Source: QZKY01 sp942492925 (lineage in GTDB: Bacteria; Pseudomonadota; Gammaproteobacteria; Burkholderiales; Burkholderiaceae_D). From it: a DNA stretch of 64,000 bases. Positions 59,696 to 64,000 of the stretch are shown piece by piece; positions within the stretch are counted from its first letter, which is position 1; the number at the start of each line of letters is the position of its first letter. The position numbers and the translations under genes are program-made. Location of the stretch: positions 1,550,001-1,614,000 of the forward strand of contig OW818641.1 of assembly GCA_942492925.1 (NCBI GenBank). Direction: 5' to 3'. The notes beneath the pieces are model-generated. The model saw only the letters and a program-made list of their open reading frames with translations, did not search any database and was not told where the DNA came from.

Positions 59696-59812
59696 GTTTT
59701 GGCTCCAGTGTGTAATTATCAAGTGCGCGCATTCTATCAGGTTTGCGCTCGTAAATTTACCATTAAGGTCAACGTTTCCACCATGAAAGTGGAATTATAT
59801 AAAAAAAAACGG

Positions 59813-60577
59813 TTAATTCATAAACATGCCACCATTGACGTGCAATGTGGCACCCGTAATGTAGTTTGCTTGCGGCGAAGCAAGAAATGCCGTTGCCATC
59901 GCAATGTCTTCGGGCGTACCGAAGCGACCCAACGGAATTTGTTGCAACATTGCACCAATTTGTTGCTCATTCAACACTTTGGTCATATCGGTGTCGATAA
60001 AGCCCGGCGCAATGCAATTGACCGTGATCCCCCTTGAGCCCACCTCACGCGCCAGCGCACGGCTCATGCCTTCCACGCCCGCCTTGGACGCAGCATAATT
60101 CATCTGGCCAGCATTGCCCATCGCCCCCACCACGGAAGTGATGTTGATGATACGACCCGTGCGCGCCTTCATCATCCCGCGCAATACGGCACGAGACAGA
60201 CGTCCTACCGCAGTCAGATTTACGTTGATAACGTTATCCCACTCTTCGTCTTTCATGCGCATTGCCAACTGATCCTGCGTAATGCCGGCGTTATTGACCA
60301 AAATTGAGACGCCGCCCAATTCCTTGGCAACCTGTTCCACGATGGCATTGCAAGCCGCACCATCGGCCACATTCAATACCACGCCTTTGCCCGCGCCCGG
60401 ACGAATCTTTTCCAGCGCTTCCGTAATGCTTTTCGCACCGCCTTCCGACGTGCTGGTACCCACCACCGTCGCACCACGACGTGCCAGTTCCAGAGCAATC
60501 GCGTAACCGATGCCGCGCGAAGCACCCGTCACGAGCGCAACCTGGTTTTGTAAATCCTGCATATTTTGAACGGTCAT
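59813..60577 (-). CDS. fabG: 3-oxoacyl-ACP reductase
   Basis: An NADPH-dependent short-chain dehydrogenase of 254 aa. TGASRGIGYAIAL (about residues 19-31) is the cofactor motif, NNAGI is near 95, and the catalytic Tyr and Lys are in YAASKAGVEG (about 162). GGAGG lies 7 nt before the ATG at 60577, which overlaps the fabD stop by 4 bp; this decides the start over the later ATG at 60562. Confidence 0.97.
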   Translation of the reverse strand: MTVQNMQDLQNQVALVTGASRGIGYAIALELARRGATVVGTSTSEGGAKSITEALEKIRPGAGKGVVLNVADGAACNAIVEQVAKELGGVSILVNNAGITQDQLAMRMKDEEWDNVINVNLTAVGRLSRAVLRGMMKARTGRIINITSVVGAMGNAGQMNYAASKAGVEGMSRALAREVGSRGITVNCIAPGFIDTDMTKVLNEQQIGAMLQQIPLGRFGTPEDIAMATAFLASPQANYITGATLHVNGGMFMN

Positions 60578-61506
60578 TTCAATGCCTCCAGCACTTTGTC
60601 GAGAGAAGCCTGATCGATGATAGCGTCACCGGTAACAGCCTCATTGATACGCTTGCTCAAACCCGCAAGCACACGGCCCGGGCCGCATTCAATCGTCTGC
60701 GTGATGCCCATGCTCGCCATCTTGTTAATCGTTTCGACCCAACGCACCGGGCTCGCGGCCTGACGCACCAACGCATCTTTAATGGCTGCCGGATCGTTGA
60801 TGATGGCCACATCCACGTTGTTAATCAACGGAATCTTCGGCGCAGAGAAAATCAGATTCGCCATGTAATCGCGCAGCCGATCTGAGGCCGGTTTCAACAA
60901 CGAGGAATGGAAAGGCGCCGACACCGACAACGGTAATGCGCGTTTGGCACCACGCGCCTTCGCCGCTTCACAAGCACGTGCAATCGCTTCCTTGTGACCA
61001 GCGATCACCAGTTGCGACGGTGCATTGAAGTTCGCTGGCTCGACGACTTGTCCTTGTGCCGCTTCCTGACACGCTGCAATCACATCAGCGTCGGACAAAC
61101 CGAGAATCGCCGCCATGCCGCCTTGGCCCACCGGTACGGCTTCCTGCATCGCCTGTGCACGGAAACGCACGAGTTTCACCGCATCTTTGAAATCAATCAC
61201 GCCTGCCGCTACCAGCGCGGAAAATTCACCCAAGCTATGGCCTGCCACCACGGAAGGCAGCTTACCGCCCGCCGCAATCCAAGCGCGGTAAAACGCCACG
61301 GAAGACGACAACATCACCGGCTGGGTATTCGTGGTCAGGTCCAGACTTTCTTTTGGCCCTTCTGCAATCATCGTCCAGAGATCGAAACCCAGCGCGTCGG
61401 AAGCTTCAGCAATCGTGTCGCGCACAACTTTATTGTCGGCAAACCCGTTCAACATCCCGACGGCTTGCGAGCCTTGGCCGGGAAATACAAATGCGTAATT
61501 TGACAT
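60574..61506 (-). CDS. fabD: Malonyl-CoA:ACP transacylase
   Basis: FabD (310 aa) loads malonate onto ACP. The N-terminus is YAFVFPGQGSQAVGM (about 4-18), the nucleophile Ser is in VVAGHSLGEFSALVA (about 92), and the catalytic His is in SVSAPFHSSLL (about 203). It is coupled to fabG by an ATGA overlap and lies 28 bp after fabH. Confidence 0.97.
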   Translation of the reverse strand: MSNYAFVFPGQGSQAVGMLNGFADNKVVRDTIAEASDALGFDLWTMIAEGPKESLDLTTNTQPVMLSSSVAFYRAWIAAGGKLPSVVAGHSLGEFSALVAAGVIDFKDAVKLVRFRAQAMQEAVPVGQGGMAAILGLSDADVIAACQEAAQGQVVEPANFNAPSQLVIAGHKEAIARACEAAKARGAKRALPLSVSAPFHSSLLKPASDRLRDYMANLIFSAPKIPLINNVDVAIINDPAAIKDALVRQAASPVRWVETINKMASMGITQTIECGPGRVLAGLSKRINEAVTGDAIIDQASLDKVLEALK

Positions 61507-61534
61507 GCGAATAGTCTGGTTAAGGGTTGGAAAA

Positions 61535-62521
61535 TTACATCCGGGCCAATACGGCGCCCCAAGTCAGGCCGCCACCAATGGCCGCCATCAGAATATTTTG
61601 CCCTGGCTTGATGCGCCCATCGCGCATTGCCGTATCGAGCGCAATCGGAATCGTCGCAGCCGAGGTATTGGCTGTCCAGTCGACCGTCACAACCACCCGT
61701 TCCGCCGGAATCTTGAGGCGTTTCGCTGCGCTTTGCATGATGCGCACGTTCGCCTGATGCGGAATCAGCCAATCGATTTGAGAAGGTTCCATGCCGGCCA
61801 TTTTCATGACCTCATGCCCCACTTGATCCAGCACCGTGACGGCAACCTTGAATACGGCTTGTCCATCCATGTACATAAAGCCGCTGCCTTCCATCACACC
61901 ACAACTCAGGCGGGCATCCATGTGAAGGATATCGTTTTGATGGCCGTCCGCATGCAGCTTGCACGCCAGGATGCCCGGTTCGCTCGAAGCAGAAACCACC
62001 ACCGCGCCTGCGCCATCACCAAACAGTACGCACGTCCCGCGGTCGTTGAAATCGACAACCCGCGAATAAATTTCGGCAGCAACCACCAGCACGTTCTTGT
62101 ACATGCCGGAACGAATGAAAGCATCGGCCATCGACATCGCATACATGAACCCGCTGCATACCGCCTGCACATCGACTGCAGCACAATGCGTCGAAATGCC
62201 CAGCTTGGCCTGGATGCGACATGCCGTGCTGGGAAAACCGCCGTAGTGATCGGGCGTCGTTGTCGCGAGCAGAATCAGATCGATGTCGTTGGGACCCAAC
62301 TTGGCCATTTCCAGCGCTTTTTTGGCGGCTTCAACTCCCAGATCGCTCGCCAACACACCATCATCCGCATAATGACGCGAGGTAATCCCGCTGCGCGTCG
62401 TAATCCACTCATCCGAGGTTTCCACGCCTTTGGCCGCCAATTGCGCGACCAGATCCGCGTTCGAGACTTTGCGAGGTGGCAGGTAACTGCCGGTTCCAGT
62501 GATTTTGCTGTAGAGAGTCAT
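61535..62521 (-). CDS. fabH: 3-oxoacyl-ACP synthase III
   Basis: FabH (328 aa) starts fatty-acid synthesis from acetyl-CoA and malonyl-ACP. The triad is Cys in VDVQAVCSGFMYAMSMA (about 117), His in WLIPHQANVRIM (about 255) and Asn in DWTANTSAATIPIAL (about 285). The ATG overlaps the plsX stop by 4 bp. Confidence 0.97.
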   Translation of the reverse strand: MTLYSKITGTGSYLPPRKVSNADLVAQLAAKGVETSDEWITTRSGITSRHYADDGVLASDLGVEAAKKALEMAKLGPNDIDLILLATTTPDHYGGFPSTACRIQAKLGISTHCAAVDVQAVCSGFMYAMSMADAFIRSGMYKNVLVVAAEIYSRVVDFNDRGTCVLFGDGAGAVVVSASSEPGILACKLHADGHQNDILHMDARLSCGVMEGSGFMYMDGQAVFKVAVTVLDQVGHEVMKMAGMEPSQIDWLIPHQANVRIMQSAAKRLKIPAERVVVTVDWTANTSAATIPIALDTAMRDGRIKPGQNILMAAIGGGLTWGAVLARM

Positions 62522-63597
62522 GCTGTCTTCTGTTCAAATGGCGTCGCTTCGCTGTTGGAAACGGGTGATTCTGCCGCAGGCAACAATTCAGCCATGGTAT
62601 TGGAAATGCGTAGCAACACGTCATGTTTGACTGCATCGTACGCCCGTTGAATTGCACATTCATAAGCAAAGACATCCGCGCTACCATGGCTTTTGAATAC
62701 CAGTCCGCGCAGCCCCAGCAGACTGGCGCCATTGAAGCGGGAAGGATTCATGCGCTTTGAAATCGACTTCAGCGCGCGCATTGCAATCAGTGCCCCCAGC
62801 ATATTGAGCAATCCGCTCTTGAATTCGGAAGTCAACACCACACGGAAAAAACGCCCCAGTCCTTCAGCCGTTTTCAACGCCACATTACCAACAAAACCAT
62901 CGCAGACGACAATGTCGGTTGTGCCTTCGAAAATATCGTTTCCCTCGACATTGCCATAGTAATTCAGTACGCCCTTCGTATGATCGTCACGCAATAACTC
63001 AGAAGCCTGTTTCACGACTTCATTGCCCTTGATCTCTTCCGTACCGACATTCAGCAACCCCACCGTTGGCTTCGTCCTGCCTTCGACCGAGGAAACCAAC
63101 GCAGACGCCATACGCGCAAACTGACGCAAATGCTCTGGCGCACAATCGACGTTGGCGCCGAGATCAAGCATGTAGGTGGGGCCATTTTTCTGATTCGGCA
63201 GAATGGTGCAGATGGCGGGACGATCAACGCCCGGCAGCGTACGCAGCAGATAACGCGAAATTGCCATCAACGCGCCCGTGTTGCCAGCCGAGAGACAGGA
63301 CTGAACCTGACCGTCCTTGACCAGCCCAATCGCCACCCGCATGGACGAATCGCGCTTGCGTCGCATGGCGACTTCCACCGGATCATCCATCTCGACAACA
63401 TCTTCTGCATGCTTGATTGACAATCGCGGATGGTTGGCGGCATTGAGCTTATTTAACTCGCTGCGAATAGCCTCTTCCCTACCGACGAGAACCAGTTCGG
63501 CATCCGGGTTCGCTTTAACGAAAGAAACACTGGCGGGGACAGTAACCGGAATGCCATGATCCCCTCCCATGCAATCGATGGAAATTCTTATTGTCAT
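62518..63597 (-). CDS. plsX: Phosphate acyltransferase PlsX
   Basis: PlsX (359 aa) converts acyl-ACP to acyl-phosphate for phospholipid synthesis. It begins MTIRISIDCMGGDHG (the DxMGGD motif), with SAGNTGALM (about 97-105) and GTEEIKGNEVV (about 180-190) typical of the family. I use the ATG at 63597. The preceding gene is rpmF, separated by 140 bp and a hairpin. Confidence 0.97.
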   Translation of the reverse strand: MTIRISIDCMGGDHGIPVTVPASVSFVKANPDAELVLVGREEAIRSELNKLNAANHPRLSIKHAEDVVEMDDPVEVAMRRKRDSSMRVAIGLVKDGQVQSCLSAGNTGALMAISRYLLRTLPGVDRPAICTILPNQKNGPTYMLDLGANVDCAPEHLRQFARMASALVSSVEGRTKPTVGLLNVGTEEIKGNEVVKQASELLRDDHTKGVLNYYGNVEGNDIFEGTTDIVVCDGFVGNVALKTAEGLGRFFRVVLTSEFKSGLLNMLGALIAMRALKSISKRMNPSRFNGASLLGLRGLVFKSHGSADVFAYECAIQRAYDAVKHDVLLRISNTMAELLPAAESPVSNSEATPFEQKTA

Positions 63598-63674
63598 CTT
63601 TTTGTTCAATACCTCACTCAGCATCCGCCTGTTACAGATGCGACCTTAAGTGACGCGATGGAATTGCTTCAAAC

Positions 63675-63712
63675 AAAAAAAATGGCGCCTGAACATCACA
63701 CTCAATGCGCCA
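63675..63712 (-). terminator. Hairpin between rpmF and plsX
   Basis: TGGCGC (63712-63707 on the minus strand) pairs with GCGCCA (63688-63683) around an 18-nt loop and is followed at once by eight T. The stem is short, so this is probably a leaky terminator or attenuator allowing part of rpmF transcription into the plsX-fab genes. Confidence 0.65.
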
Positions 63713-63737
63713 CGTGTTGCGAATAAATTAACCGAGA

Positions 63738-63920
63738 TTAATCTTCGCTTTTAGTCTTGATAACCTTTTTGCCGCGGTAAAAACCGTTCGGGCTGATGTG
63801 GTGGCGCATATGCGCTTCACCGCTCGTCTGCTCAACAGACAGTTGGGGCGCTACCAAAAAGTCGTGCGAACGGTGCATACCGCGCTTGGACGGGGATTTC
63901 TTATTTTGTTGAACAGCCAT
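63738..63920 (-). CDS. rpmF: 50S ribosomal protein L32
   Basis: L32 (60 aa) begins MAVQQNKKSPSKRGMHRSHD and ends with SPNGFYRGKKVIKTKSED. The Cys-type zinc knuckle of some L32s is absent, as usual for this group. AGGAG lies 7 nt before the ATG at 63920. rpmF upstream of plsX is conserved in proteobacteria; its usual upstream neighbour yceD would lie beyond the window end. Confidence 0.97.
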   Translation of the reverse strand: MAVQQNKKSPSKRGMHRSHDFLVAPQLSVEQTSGEAHMRHHISPNGFYRGKKVIKTKSED

Positions 63921-64000
63921 GGTGTTACTCCTAATGCAAAAAATATATTCCGAGATTCTAACATATCCGGTCGGCAATTACGGTTGCCAAGCCAGCAATT

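Noticed and set aside
61505..62650. A 381-codon open frame on the plus strand
   Set aside because: It is antisense to fabH and plsX, both certain, and has shadow composition.
1..64000. tRNA, rRNA, riboswitch or insertion sequence
   Set aside because: I looked at all intergenic regions and saw no tRNA-like cloverleaf, no rRNA segment, no recognisable riboswitch core and no transposase other than the integron integrase. A covariance-model search would be needed to be certain.

Overview
The window is a 64 kb stretch of a betaproteobacterial chromosome, most likely from Burkholderiales and probably Oxalobacteraceae (Herminiimonas/Janthinobacterium-like). The placement rests on gene content and order: rpmF-plsX-fabH-fabD-fabG-acpP-fabF, rpsF-priB-rpsR-rplI, an EF-P with Arg32 beside its rhamnosyltransferase EarP, and lolC-lolD-tatD-comEC. 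It is an inference, because no 16S gene is present. No rRNA, tRNA, CRISPR array or insertion sequence was found.

Layout, left half. 1-9.7 kb: start of pyrG, a glucan phosphorylase, an MFS exporter, and the leftward operon lolC-lolD-tatD-comEC. 9.7-20.4 kb: rpfE-like gene and recJ, nadB (apparently coupled to a 15-codon leader ORF), a patatin-like phospholipase, a DUF2059 lipoprotein, hpnD-hpnE (squalene synthesis without hpnC at this locus), a two-subunit chromate transporter, and a small secreted protein with cysteines every seven residues. 20.5-31 kb: radA-alr, lplT, tsaB-rimI-udg, a chemoreceptor with a C-terminal Cache-like domain, and the acetate symporter pair yjcH-actP, preceded by four tandem hairpin repeats. 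31-40.7 kb: a cNMP/CBS/DUF294 regulator, a LysE-type exporter, small proteins, yicC, a Ser/Thr kinase, earP-efp and the RNA helicase rhlE.

The accessory highlight is 40.96-43.97 kb, a small complete chromosomal integron. An integron integrase carries a perfect LexA box across its start codon. It is followed by an attI site resembling that of class 1 integrons and two gene cassettes, each with a canonical attC site (99 and 60 bp) and each encoding a protein I do not recognise. A hicAB toxin-antitoxin pair and a 105-bp inverted-repeat element sit on the far side of the integrase. lexA itself, with two perfect LexA boxes, lies 5 kb away, so the sensor and the SOS-controlled recombinase are both in this window.

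44-64 kb is housekeeping: suhB, trmJ, a fused membrane/spermidine-synthase-like protein, lexA, a sugar-phosphate transferase, the rpsF operon with a strong promoter and an S6:S18-type leader hairpin, a universal stress protein, alaC-hom, bcp, phoH, a DUF89 protein, and the fatty-acid cluster. The fatty-acid cluster is punctuated by three Rho-independent-type hairpins (rpmF|plsX, acpP|fabF and after fabF), which probably set different transcript levels for L32, ACP and the enzymes.
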